Below are positions 26,096-32,884 of a stretch of 53,398 nt of DNA, piece by piece. This DNA is from Methylotenera sp. GTDB taxonomy: Bacteria; Pseudomonadota; Gammaproteobacteria; Burkholderiales; Methylophilaceae. Position 1 is the stretch's first letter. Every line of letters starts with the position of its first letter. Both the position numbers and the translations under genes were made by a program. The notes under the pieces were generated by a model. The model worked only from the letters and a program-made list of their open reading frames with translations. It was not told where the DNA came from and ran no database searches. The stretch lies in NCBI RefSeq assembly GCF_013141425.1, contig NZ_JABFRA010000074.1:1-53398 (forward strand), written 5' to 3'.

Positions 26096-26620
26096 GTGGA
26101 ATTTATTAAAAGTAATATTTTGTTGATTGGTTTGGCCATTGGCTCAGGTTTGATGTTGTTATTGCCTTCGTTAAGAAAAGGTGCGGGTGGCGTACCAAAC
26201 TTAAGCCCAGCAGAAGCAGTGACGCTGATTAATCGCTCAAATGCCGTGGTGCTTGATGTGCGAGATGAAGCGGAATTTGCTAGTGGACATATCGCGGATG
26301 CAAGCAACATTCCTGTTGATGCGTTAGCGCAGCGTATTGGCGAGCTTAAAAAATACCAAAATAAGCCGATTTTAGTGAATTGCCAGCGCGGTGTGCGCTC
26401 TGCTAAAGCTTGTGATATTTTACGCAAGGCGGAATTTACACAAGTGCATAATTTACAAGGTGGCATCAGCGCCTGGCTTGAAGCTAAATTGCCAGTTGTA
26501 AATAAAGTGCTAGTGGCCAAAGCTGCAGCCAATAAAGCAACAGTTAATAAAACGAGCGTGAAAAAAAGTGTAAGCAATAAAAAAGCCGCAAACGAAGATG
26601 CCGAGAACGGAGTGAGTTGA
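26096..26620 (+). CDS. Membrane-anchored rhodanese (YibN-like)
   Basis: A 174-residue protein starting at GTG 26096, with GAGAGGAAG before it. One N-terminal helix at about 5-24, then a rhodanese domain at about 35-132 with the active-site loop NCQRGVRS and catalytic Cys96. It ends in a 40-residue Lys/Ala/Asn/Val-rich tail (from about 135) that E. coli YibN lacks and that looks disordered and basic. It is first of the operon rhodanese-grxC-secB-SH3-gpsA, and its stop overlaps grxC (TGATG). The sulfur acceptor is unknown. Confidence 0.88.
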   Translation: MEFIKSNILLIGLAIGSGLMLLLPSLRKGAGGVPNLSPAEAVTLINRSNAVVLDVRDEAEFASGHIADASNIPVDALAQRIGELKKYQNKPILVNCQRGVRSAKACDILRKAEFTQVHNLQGGISAWLEAKLPVVNKVLVAKAAANKATVNKTSVKKSVSNKKAANEDAENGVS

Positions 26621-26877
26621 TGCCCACAGTAACGATGTATTCCACGGCGGTATGCCCTTATTGCATCAATGCCGAGCGGCTTCTGACAAGCAAAGGCGTG
26701 ACGGCTATCAATAAGATTCGTGTTGATTTACAACCAGAGCTACGTGTCGAGATGATGCAAAAAACTGGGCGTCGCACCGTGCCGCAAATTTATATTGATG
26801 ATCGCCATATCGGTGGTTTTGATGAATTGCGCGCACTTGATCGGGCGGGCGGATTAGAGCCACTACTCGCTAAGTAA
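26620..26877 (+). CDS. grxC: Glutaredoxin 3
   Basis: An 85-residue dithiol glutaredoxin with active site Cys12-Pro-Tyr-Cys15, the cis-Pro TVPQIYID segment and the glutathione-binding GGFDEL. It reduces disulfides and mixed disulfides using glutathione. The ATG at 26620 shares its A with the rhodanese stop (TGATG). A TTG one codon earlier is less likely. Confidence 0.95.
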   Translation: MPTVTMYSTAVCPYCINAERLLTSKGVTAINKIRVDLQPELRVEMMQKTGRRTVPQIYIDDRHIGGFDELRALDRAGGLEPLLAK

Positions 26878-26965
26878 AGATTCGCTTAATCTCTGATAAA
26901 ATAGCATTTTAAGCAGTATTTTATTCATTTAACCTTTTATTTAATTAGAAACTAAAGAAAACATC

Positions 26966-27448
26966 ATGGCACAAGAAGAAAACAACGCAACACAAGAACA
27001 AGCACAGCAACCAGGTTTTAGTATCGAAAAAATCTACGTTAAAGATGCGTCATTAGAAATTCCGAATGCTCCGCAAATTTTTACAGATCGTACGCAACCA
27101 CAAGTGGGCATTGAATTGAGCAATCGCGCACAAGTGCTCGATGAAGGTTTGTTTGAAGTGGCAATTAAAGTAACCGTTACTTCAAAAATTGAAGATAAAA
27201 CAGTATTTTTGGTTGAGGTAGAGCAAGCGGGTATTTTCCAAATTCGCAACGTTCCAGAAGATAATCTGGACATGATTATTGGCATTACCTGCCCAAATAT
27301 CTTATTCCCATACGCACGTGAAACGGTCTCAGATTTAATTGTACGTGCTGGTTTCTTACCAGTATTGTTAAATCCAATCAATTTTGAAGCCTTATACGCA
27401 CAGCAAAAACAGCAAGCCGAAGCCGCAGCGGCTACAGCGACACACTAG
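26966..27448 (+). CDS. secB: SecB protein-export chaperone
   Basis: 160 residues, the normal length for this homotetrameric chaperone that keeps preproteins unfolded and hands them to SecA. The sequence shows FSIEKIYVKDASLEIPNAP at the N-terminus and CPNILFPYARETVSDL in the core, both typical of SecB. It lies between grxC and the SH3 protein, with gpsA next, as in many beta- and gammaproteobacteria. Confidence 0.96.
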   Translation: MAQEENNATQEQAQQPGFSIEKIYVKDASLEIPNAPQIFTDRTQPQVGIELSNRAQVLDEGLFEVAIKVTVTSKIEDKTVFLVEVEQAGIFQIRNVPEDNLDMIIGITCPNILFPYARETVSDLIVRAGFLPVLLNPINFEALYAQQKQQAEAAAATATH

Positions 27449-27455
27449 TTTTTTA

Positions 27456-27914
27456 ATGCCTAGAAATTATTCAATAGAACTTTTCACAAGCTTAATGTTA
27501 GCGTTGATGCCATTATCGGCATTGGCGCTAGATTTTCGTTCCGTATCGGCGCCAAAAGCGGTGCTTTATGATGCGCCTTCCAGCGCGGCTAAAAAAGTCT
27601 TATTGCTGAGTCAAAATTACCCCGTTGAAATTGTCGTTAATTTAGGCGACTGGCTTAAAGTGCGCGATGCGCAAGGCGGGTTAAATTGGGTGGAGGCAAA
27701 GCAGTTGGCGAATAAACACACTGTCATCATCACTGTCAATGGAGCGGAGATTAGGCAAGCGGCCGATGCGACATCTAACTTAATAGCGACTGTGGACAAA
27801 GACGTAGTGCTGGAAGTGGCGGATGCAAAGCTGAGTAATGGTTGGATTAAAGTGAAGCATCGTGATGGAGTCATAGGTTATGTTTTACTGTCGTCGTCAT
27901 GGGGTGCTAATTAA
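27456..27914 (+). CDS. Exported protein with two SH3b domains
   Basis: A 152-residue protein. The ATG at 27456 lies 7 bases after the secB stop; the frame is open upstream but overlaps secB. Signal peptide to about residue 25 (ALA before LDF). Two bacterial SH3 modules follow at about 27-84 (APKAVLYDAPSS...GLNWVEAKQL) and 88-146 (GAEIRQAADATS...IGYVLLSS). SH3b domains commonly bind cell wall or serve as spacers. There is no catalytic domain. It sits between secB and gpsA and abuts gpsA exactly, so it is co-translated. Confidence 0.82.
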   Translation: MPRNYSIELFTSLMLALMPLSALALDFRSVSAPKAVLYDAPSSAAKKVLLLSQNYPVEIVVNLGDWLKVRDAQGGLNWVEAKQLANKHTVIITVNGAEIRQAADATSNLIATVDKDVVLEVADAKLSNGWIKVKHRDGVIGYVLLSSSWGAN

Positions 27915-28937
27915 ATGGCGAAAATCGTTAGCTCCAATCCTAATGGCTATAAAATAGCCGTTCTTGGCGCGGGCGCATGGGGTACCGCTCTTGCGATGAA
28001 TATCAGTCAGCGCCATCAAGTTTCATTGTGGGCGCGAAACGCTGGCCATGTTTCAGGTATGCGTAAAGCGCGCGCCAACCCCATGTATCTGGGCGATTTC
28101 AAATTTAACGAGCAACTGCAAGTTGAAGACGATTTAGCCACGGCGCTGGATGGGGCGGATTTAATCCTCTCTGTTGTCCCTACCGCTGGCTTTAGAGGCA
28201 TACTGCAAGATATCAAAGCACTAGGTTGTAAGCTGCCGATTATCTGGGCACATAAAGGCTTAGAACCGCAATCCGCCAAGTTGCCTTATGAGGTGGCATT
28301 AGAAGAACTCGGCAATGAGCAAAAATGGGGCGCACTCTCTGGCCCAAGCTTCGCGGCAGAGTTAGTGCGTGGCTTGCCTACAGCGGTAACGCTTGCGGCA
28401 AATGATGAAGCTTTTGCTAATGAAGCGGCACTGCTGATTCATGGTGCTAACTTGCGTGTTTATCATACGACGGATGTGATTGGCGTTTCAGTTGGTGGTG
28501 CGGTTAAGAACGTGATGGCGATTGCCGCTGGTATTTCTGATGGAATGGGTTTTGGTAACAACGCCCGTGCAGCCATGATTACTCGTGGCTTGGCAGAAAT
28601 GACACGTTTTGGTGTGGCGCTAGGCGCTTCTACCGAAACGTTTATGGGCTTAGCTGGCGCAGGCGATTTGATTTTAACCTGTACTGGGCAATACTCAAGA
28701 AACCGTGAAGTTGGCTTGCAATTAGCCAGCGGTAAGTCTTTAGCGGATATTTTGCAAGGTTTAGGCCATGTAGCCGAAGGCGTGAACACGGCACGTGAAG
28801 TAATGCGTCGCGCCAATACCATTGGTGTTGATATGCCAATTACTTATGAAGTGAACCAAGCGCTTTCTAACGGTAAAAGTGCAAAAGATGCGGTAACCGA
28901 TTTGCTGGGACGCGAGCAAAAACCAGAAGCGATTTAA
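27915..28937 (+). CDS. gpsA: NAD(P)H-dependent glycerol-3-phosphate dehydrogenase
   Basis: A 340-residue enzyme that reduces dihydroxyacetone phosphate to sn-glycerol 3-phosphate for phospholipids. The N-terminal Rossmann motif is GAGAWGTALA, followed by the family motifs LSGPSFAAELVRG and KNVMAIAAGISDGM with the catalytic lysine. Its ATG directly follows the stop of the SH3 gene. Last gene of the rhodanese-gpsA operon. Confidence 0.96.
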   Translation: MAKIVSSNPNGYKIAVLGAGAWGTALAMNISQRHQVSLWARNAGHVSGMRKARANPMYLGDFKFNEQLQVEDDLATALDGADLILSVVPTAGFRGILQDIKALGCKLPIIWAHKGLEPQSAKLPYEVALEELGNEQKWGALSGPSFAAELVRGLPTAVTLAANDEAFANEAALLIHGANLRVYHTTDVIGVSVGGAVKNVMAIAAGISDGMGFGNNARAAMITRGLAEMTRFGVALGASTETFMGLAGAGDLILTCTGQYSRNREVGLQLASGKSLADILQGLGHVAEGVNTAREVMRRANTIGVDMPITYEVNQALSNGKSAKDAVTDLLGREQKPEAI

Positions 28938-29010
28938 TTTATAAATAATCTATCAAATAGCAGTTGTATTGCTGTTATTCGAGATTTTTTAGGTGTTTTA
29001 AAAATACAAA

Positions 29011-29040
29011 AAGTGCTTAGCCTCAGGCTAAATTCCACTT
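29011..29040. terminator. Possible hairpin after gpsA
   Basis: TTAGCC-TCA-GGCTAA at 29017-29031 is a perfect 6-bp stem with a 3-base loop, flanked by AAGTG and CACTT that could extend it with a bulge. It lies about 75 bases after gpsA and has no T-run. It may be a terminator or a processing stem. Confidence 0.35.
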
Positions 29041-29101
29041 CACACTCAATTCACATAAGCGTTATATTCTGATTGCTGTCTTTAAAAGCAAAGGAATTTA
29101 A

Positions 29102-29620
29102 ATGCCAACAATTTTTACCCATGTTGCCGTGCCTGTTGCCACCAGCTTGGGTATAGGAAAAATTGCCAGTCGTCGCCTGCTTTTCTTTGCCGCTTTTTGT
29201 GCCATTTTGCCAGACTTTGACACCATCGGTTTTAAGTTAGGCATTTCCTACGCATCGCAATGGGGGCATCGTGGCTTTACGCATTCTATTGCCTTTGCGC
29301 TGTTAGTTGCACTTTTAGCCGCCTGCATCAGTCGCCAATTAAAAAGTCGCGCATGGGTGGTCTTTTTGCTGGTATTCATCGCAGTGGTTTCTCATCCCTT
29401 GCTCGACATGTGCACCAATGGCGGCTTGGGCGTAACGTTGTATTGGCCCTATTCAAACGAGCGCGTATTTTTTGAATATCGGCCGATAGCGGTTTCGCCT
29501 ATCGGCATTAGCCGATTCTTTACTGAACGTGGTTTTGCGGTGATTAAATCAGAATTTATGTGGGTGTGGCTACCGTCAATTATTTTGCTATTTACCCTGC
29601 GCGGTATGCGGCGCAAGTAA
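29102..29620 (+). CDS. YdjM-like membrane-bound metal-dependent hydrolase family protein
   Basis: A 172-residue protein with four or five membrane segments. Conserved polar residues of the DUF457/YdjM family are all present: His7 in FTHVAVP, the LPDFDTIG acidic site, HRGFTHS, and SHPLLDMCTNGG. These form a likely metal site facing the membrane. The reaction is not known for this family, which is often listed as an inner-membrane metal-dependent hydrolase. AAGGAA precedes the ATG. It converges on trmL, with one base between the stops. Confidence 0.85.
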   Translation: MPTIFTHVAVPVATSLGIGKIASRRLLFFAAFCAILPDFDTIGFKLGISYASQWGHRGFTHSIAFALLVALLAACISRQLKSRAWVVFLLVFIAVVSHPLLDMCTNGGLGVTLYWPYSNERVFFEYRPIAVSPIGISRFFTERGFAVIKSEFMWVWLPSIILLFTLRGMRRK

Positions 29621-29621
29621 G

Positions 29622-30086
29622 TTACGCGCCACCCTCAAAGCCTATTTGACGCCAAGCTTCATAAAGCAAGACGGCCGCAGAATTAGATAAATTCAAACTT
29701 CGGCTATCAGGCAACATGGGCAAGCGCAGTCTATGTTCTGCCGTGAATTCACTCCGAATCTCTTCAGGCAAGCCACGCGTTTCTGGGCCAAAAACAAATA
29801 CATCGTCCACTTTAAATTCAATATCGCTATGCCGCGTGCTACCTTTGGTAGTAATTGCAAATAAGCGCTTGCCAGACAGCGCCGCTTTGCAAGCCGCCCA
29901 GTTTTCATGCACTTGTACTGTTGAATATTCGTGATAATCCAAACCCGCGCGTTTAAGTTGCTTGTCATCTAAGCTAAACCCCAAAGGTTTCACCAAATGC
30001 AAAGCTGCACCAGTATTAGCGCATAAGCGAATGATGTTACCTGTGTTTGGGGGTATTTCAGGCTCAAAAAGCACAATGTGAAACAT
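29622..30086 (-). CDS. trmL: tRNA (cytidine/uridine-34-2'-O)-methyltransferase TrmL
   Basis: A 154-residue minimal SPOUT methyltransferase that methylates the wobble ribose of tRNA-Leu isoacceptors. SPOUT knot motifs are seen: [19 protein letters not shown] near 13-31, FGPETRGLP near 99-107 and [20 protein letters not shown] near 118-137. Length and ends match TrmL. Stand-alone gene at the edge of the accessory region. Confidence 0.95.
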   Translation of the reverse strand: MFHIVLFEPEIPPNTGNIIRLCANTGAALHLVKPLGFSLDDKQLKRAGLDYHEYSTVQVHENWAACKAALSGKRLFAITTKGSTRHSDIEFKVDDVFVFGPETRGLPEEIRSEFTAEHRLRLPMLPDSRSLNLSNSAAVLLYEAWRQIGFEGGA

Positions 30087-30203
30087 GAAGGAAGTTTTCG
30101 TTTGAAGTTTGTATGCCGCAATTTTAATTGAAAACAGCAGATGATGACGAACAAACTAAAAACTTCGTCATTTTTCACGAATCCAATTTTTAGGTGGTTT
30201 GTG

Positions 30204-30237
30204 GTAGGACGTATTAGTGCAACGTAATACGCCCTAC
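30204..30237. repeat. Inverted repeat 1 (GTAGGaCGTATTA type)
   Basis: The arm at 30204-30216 pairs with 30225-30237 at 12 of 13 positions around an 8-base loop. The arms read GTAGG-A-CGTATTA and TAATACG-C-CCTAC. The style (GTAGGnCGTATTA/CGTAATACGnCCTAC) resembles short dispersed palindromes common in betaproteobacterial intergenic regions. Confidence 0.7.
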
Positions 30238-30401
30238 GCAGGCTAAAACACATGCTCTGCGACCCTCATGGATATTGGCTCCCAGAGTATCGTTATTTAG
30301 CGTTGTAGCCTGCATGTAATGCGGGGAAGTTATTTGTTAGGTGTTATAAAAGTTCTTGTAACCAGCGATGTTCCGCGTATTGCGCCGAAAGTAAGCGTTT
30401 T

Positions 30402-30436
30402 CATACGGCGGATTACGCAAGCTAATCCGCCGTATG
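30402..30436. repeat. Inverted repeat 2 (CATACGGCGGATTA), perfect
   Basis: CATACGGCGGATTA at 30402-30415 and its exact reverse complement at 30423-30436 enclose a 7-base loop CGCAAGC. A perfect 14-bp stem without a T-run argues for a dispersed palindrome rather than a terminator. The GGCGGATTACGC wording recalls a repeat class seen in many proteobacterial genomes. Confidence 0.8.
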
Positions 30437-30561
30437 CGGGCTAATTTAACCGAAGGGTTACGCAGAAGTTGCATCATGTTAAGTGTAGGATTAACTGCCC
30501 TCATTATGTTTTAGCAGGTGGTATTGTTTTATCACCACTGAAAATTTAGTGGCTTTTAATT

Positions 30562-30574
30562 GGGGTCTGTCCCC
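30562..30574. repeat. GGGGTCTGTCCCC palindrome
   Basis: GGGG-TCTGT-CCCC. A GGGGACAGACCCC-type palindrome recurs in many proteobacteria as a short repeat, sometimes beside REP-associated tyrosine transposases. No transposase of that type is in the window. It is followed by a second C-run, at CCCCC. Confidence 0.4.
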
Positions 30575-30706
30575 TATTGTCCCCCGACAGCAGGATTTTA
30601 AGCGGAAAAGTAAGGAAGTAAACGCAAAAACAGAAATTCAATCACACCCGTAAAACGGGTGTTAGGATAATTTTGCTTGACAGGTAGGGGAAGTCCCTAG
30701 AGATGG

Positions 30707-30713
30707 GTTAGGC
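30707..30713 (-). other. Candidate inverse core (R'') of a second, decayed attC site
   Basis: On the minus strand GCCTAAC overlaps the stop codon of the 129-codon cassette gene, the usual place for the left end of an attC. A good partner GTTRRRY in the right orientation within 60-140 bases was not found, so the rest of the site has probably decayed. Confidence 0.35.
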
Positions 30714-31097
30714 ATTCTTCTTTACCACTACGCCGTGACATTTAGGGCACTCCAAGTTGTCGGGCTTTTCAAGGCCGTCTTCTTCAAGGTCGTCTAGAAC
30801 ATTTCCGAACCACACCATTGAGGTTCCGCAATGCGGGCAAAACACCCCATTAACTTTATGGAATGCCCTTGCGGTAACAATTACGTATGTAGCCAATAAA
30901 CCAAATGCCGAGAGAGTAGCCACCAGACCCGCAGTAGCATATGGCTTGGAGATGATACACATAATCATAAGCACGATGATCGTGATTGCAGCTCCAAAAA
31001 TGCCGAAGAACACCTTTAAGAGCTTATTGCCACGCACAGACGCCGCTTGCCCATAAGCGAGGAGTTGCTGCTCCAGTTCTTCGTAACTCCATGTCAT
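30708..31097 (-). CDS. Integron-cassette membrane protein with a C-terminal zinc ribbon
   Basis: A 129-residue protein of unknown function. The N-terminal 25 residues form a polar helix, two membrane helices lie at about 28-48 and 54-76, and a soluble tail carries two CxxC pairs: CPHC near 88-91 and CPKC near 118-121. These make a likely zinc ribbon. The gene has the layout of an integron cassette. GTTAGGC (minus strand of 31106-31112) stands a few bases before its ATG and GCCTAAC overlaps its stop. The reading direction is away from the intI fragment, as expected. The paired Cys motifs suggest metal or redox sensing at the membrane, but nothing more can be said. Confidence 0.65.
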   Translation of the reverse strand: MTWSYEELEQQLLAYGQAASVRGNKLLKVFFGIFGAAITIIVLMIMCIISKPYATAGLVATLSAFGLLATYVIVTARAFHKVNGVFCPHCGTSMVWFGNVLDDLEEDGLEKPDNLECPKCHGVVVKKNA

Positions 31098-31171
31098 TGC
31101 GGTATGCCTAACGTTTGAATTAAGGGGCTGGGTTTAGCCAGTGATCTTGCCCGTAAAAAGTGGACACTCGT

Positions 31172-31978
31172 TTAACCTGCTGCTTCCAACGCTATCGGTG
31201 ATTGATAGCCGATACCTGAATGCAAACGTACAGGATTATAAAAGTCCTCAATATACTGTTTGATTGCCATCTTCAAATCGTCCCCTCCCTTAAATCGGAA
31301 ACCATGTATCCATTCACTCTTGAATGAATGGAAGAATGATTCCATATGCGCGTTATCCGTACATTGCCGCGGACGGTTCATGCTTGGTTTGATGCCATAT
31401 TGCATTAATAATGCCTGATATTCAAGTGCCGCATACTCAATACCACGGTCAGAATGAAACCATAGGCCAGCATCTGGCTTCCTTGCACTGATGGCCATCT
31501 GGAGCGCCTCACAGGTTAAGCTTGCTTTACGGTGATTAGCCAATGCCCAACCAATAATACGACGTGAGAACATATCCATCACCACCGCTAAGTAATGCCA
31601 ACCATTGCCTGTTTTAATAAAAGTCACATCACCCACCCAAAGTTGATTCACAGTGCTGGGCGCAGCCATCCCTAGCTTCTCATTGCCATGGCGTTGAAAG
31701 AAAGCATGGTTGCCTGCATTAGTCCAATACAGGCGACTAGCGCGTCCTGCAATGCCAATGGTACGCATGAGCCTCGCAACTCGATGACGTCCACAATAAA
31801 TGCCTTGATGCTTCAATGCAGCATGGATACGTGGGCTGCCATAGGCTTCATGACTTAACTGATGGACTTCACGTACATGTTCACACAGTGTAGCATCAGT
31901 TTGTGTACGTAAAGATGCTGGCCGCCTCTGCCAAGCATAAAACCCACTCCGCGATACCTTGTATTTCTCGCACATCAT
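31172..31978 (-). CDS. IS3-family transposase OrfB (DDE catalytic part)
   Basis: 268 residues from the ATG at 31978; the frame is open further back to the slippery run at 32055-32062. It has the HTH_21 segment (YGSPRIHAALKHQGIYCGRHRVARLMR) and the rve integrase core with the DDE triad: Asp in WVGDVTFIKT, Asp in WFHSDRGIEY, Glu in NAHMESFFHSFKSEW. It should act as an OrfAB fusion made by -1 frameshifting. No internal stops, so the enzyme may be active. Confidence 0.93.
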   Translation of the reverse strand: MMCEKYKVSRSGFYAWQRRPASLRTQTDATLCEHVREVHQLSHEAYGSPRIHAALKHQGIYCGRHRVARLMRTIGIAGRASRLYWTNAGNHAFFQRHGNEKLGMAAPSTVNQLWVGDVTFIKTGNGWHYLAVVMDMFSRRIIGWALANHRKASLTCEALQMAISARKPDAGLWFHSDRGIEYAALEYQALLMQYGIKPSMNRPRQCTDNAHMESFFHSFKSEWIHGFRFKGGDDLKMAIKQYIEDFYNPVRLHSGIGYQSPIALEAAG

Positions 31979-32343
31979 TTGGATCGAGAAATCTTGGCTA
32001 TTTTGGGCGATGAAGCGGAAGATGTCCGTTTTACATCGGAAGTGAATTTGATGGCTTTTTTTAAAAGGTCATGCTCCAGCTTAAGCTGGGCATAGGCTTT
32101 CTCCACTTCACGTAAGCGCAGTAGCTCAGCTTCATTGACTAGTTCAGGTTCATTTGCAGATTGATTCACCATGATAAGTCCCTCACGCGATTGTTTCTTC
32201 CATCGTGACAGCATAAAGGGGTGGATGTCTAGAGACTGCACCACATCTTGCACTAATATGCCAGGTTGAGAAGCTAATCGTACTGCCTCAGCTTTAAATG
32301 ATTCTGAATATCGAGCATATGCTCGTTTGATTGTTCTTGCCAT
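31975..32343 (-). CDS. IS3-family OrfA (helix-turn-helix DNA-binding part)
   Basis: 122 residues. GAGGAG stands 7 bases before the ATG at 32343 (MARTIKRAYARYSESFKAEA). The helix-turn-helix lies at about 12-55, followed by a leucine-zipper-like segment (ELLRLREVEKAYAQLKLEHDLL). The run A AAA AAA G near its end permits a -1 shift into orfB; the new frame is open through to orfB. Stop overlaps the orfB start region by four bases. Confidence 0.9.
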   Translation of the reverse strand: MARTIKRAYARYSESFKAEAVRLASQPGILVQDVVQSLDIHPFMLSRWKKQSREGLIMVNQSANEPELVNEAELLRLREVEKAYAQLKLEHDLLKKAIKFTSDVKRTSSASSPKIAKISRSK

Positions 32344-32481
32344 GCCACATCTCCTCAAAAGTTAGAGTGATGTGTCTACTTTTTTAGGGCAAGTCCACAG
32401 TCCCGCTTGAATGATGGGTTAGACAATGAAGAACCAACATACCGCACCCCACAAAACTAAAAAGGTTAAATAGCCACAGCA

Positions 32482-32727
32482 CTATAAACTAAGGTAAAAA
32501 TTTGCAGCCATAGCAACGGCGACACCAAAAAGAGCGAACGCAACAACCCAAACGCTTAATTTACTACGTTTCTCGTTTGTTGGTTCGGTGTTTGGAGAAA
32601 AGGCGTAAAGTAGGCGCCTTAAAAAAAGCTCATTTCCTCCACGCTTTACCAAACGATAACGCAATAAAAGAGTAACAACTAAAGCTGCCCAAATAGCCCA
32701 CCAATAGTTTTTAATTAACTCTATCAA
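32482..32727 (-). CDS. First integron-cassette gene: small two-helix membrane protein
   Basis: An 81-residue protein starting at TTG (minus strand, 32727) with no strong ribosome site, which is common for cassette genes. Helix 1 lies at about 6-23 (YWWAIWAALVVTLLLRY) and helix 2 at about 60-79 (VWVVAFALFGVAVAMAANFY), with a basic loop between (RLVKRGGNELFLRRLLYAF). Function is unknown. It lies between the attI-like core (32735-32741) and the split attC (R'' at 32424), so it is the first cassette after the integrase, directly downstream of the Pc-like promoter. Confidence 0.6.
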   Translation of the reverse strand: MIELIKNYWWAIWAALVVTLLLRYRLVKRGGNELFLRRLLYAFSPNTEPTNEKRSKLSVWVVAFALFGVAVAMAANFYLSL

Positions 32728-32734
32728 TGTGAAA

Positions 32735-32741
32735 CCCTAAC
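32735..32741 (-). other. attI-like core site
   Basis: The minus strand reads ACGTTAGGG; GTTAGGG fits GTTRRRY except for the last base. It lies 8 bases before the first cassette start and just after the Pc-like promoter, where the attI/cassette junction should be. A seven-base match alone is weak; position carries the call. Confidence 0.4.
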
Positions 32742-32752
32742 GTAAAGTAGGC

Positions 32753-32781
32753 ATCCTATTTAAAGCTTTTAAAAGCGTCAA
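32753..32781 (-). promoter_or_regulatory. Candidate cassette promoter Pc
   Basis: On the minus strand TTGACG (32781-32776) and TAGGAT (32758-32753) are separated by exactly 17 bases. The -35 box matches five of six consensus bases and the -10 box four of six. Transcription would start near 32746 and run across the attI-like core into the first cassette, as integron Pc promoters do. Confidence 0.5.
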
Positions 32782-32884
32782 ATATGAAAGCCATTTAATT
32801 TTTAAAAATAAAATATTTAATAAAATCATTGTATTAACAATTTTTAGTATTGCCTAAAATTTATATTTCTATACGGCGTGAATT

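Larger units (their letters stand above)
30087..30706. other. Non-coding region with palindromic repeats
   Basis: 620 bases without a credible gene between trmL and the first cassette. It holds two long inverted repeats (30204-30237 and 30402-30436), a GGGGTCTGTCCCC palindrome at 30562, a hairpin ACACCCGT-AAA-ACGGGTGT near 30640, and a TAGGG...CCCTA stem near 30685. It looks like accumulated repeat debris at the distal end of the integron remnant, possibly including decayed attC sites. Confidence 0.5.
31148..32391 (-). mobile_element. IS3-family insertion sequence, apparently intact
   Basis: 1244 bases. Terminal inverted repeats: TGCCCGTAAAAAGTGGACAC at the low end and TGCCCTAAAAAAGTAGACAC at the other end (read inward). 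Two overlapping minus-strand genes, orfA and orfB, and an A7G slippery run at 32055-32062 give the usual IS3 fusion transposase by -1 frameshift. A target duplication of 3-4 bases was looked for and not found. It lies within an attC site. Confidence 0.9.
31106..32424 (-). other. attC recombination site split by an IS3-family element
   Basis: Joining 31106-31147 to 32392-32424 rebuilds a site of about 75 bases. In cassette orientation it begins GTCTAAC (32424-32418, R'' = RYYYAAC) and ends GTTAGGC (31112-31106, R' = GTTRRRY). Inner arms are ATTCAAGCGGGACTG next to R'' and CAGCCCCTTAATTCAAAC next to R'. They pair imperfectly with unpaired extra bases, as attC stems do, and CTTAATTCAA before GTTAGGC is very close to well-known attC ends. 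A 1244-base insertion sequence lies inside the loop. Confidence 0.72.

Noticed and set aside
31098-32440. Target-site duplication of the IS3 element
   Set aside because: The 3-4 bases flanking the two ends differ under each plausible end assignment, so none is claimed.
32742-32884. LexA box upstream of intI
   Set aside because: No CTGT-N8-ACAG was seen; the region is simply AT-rich.
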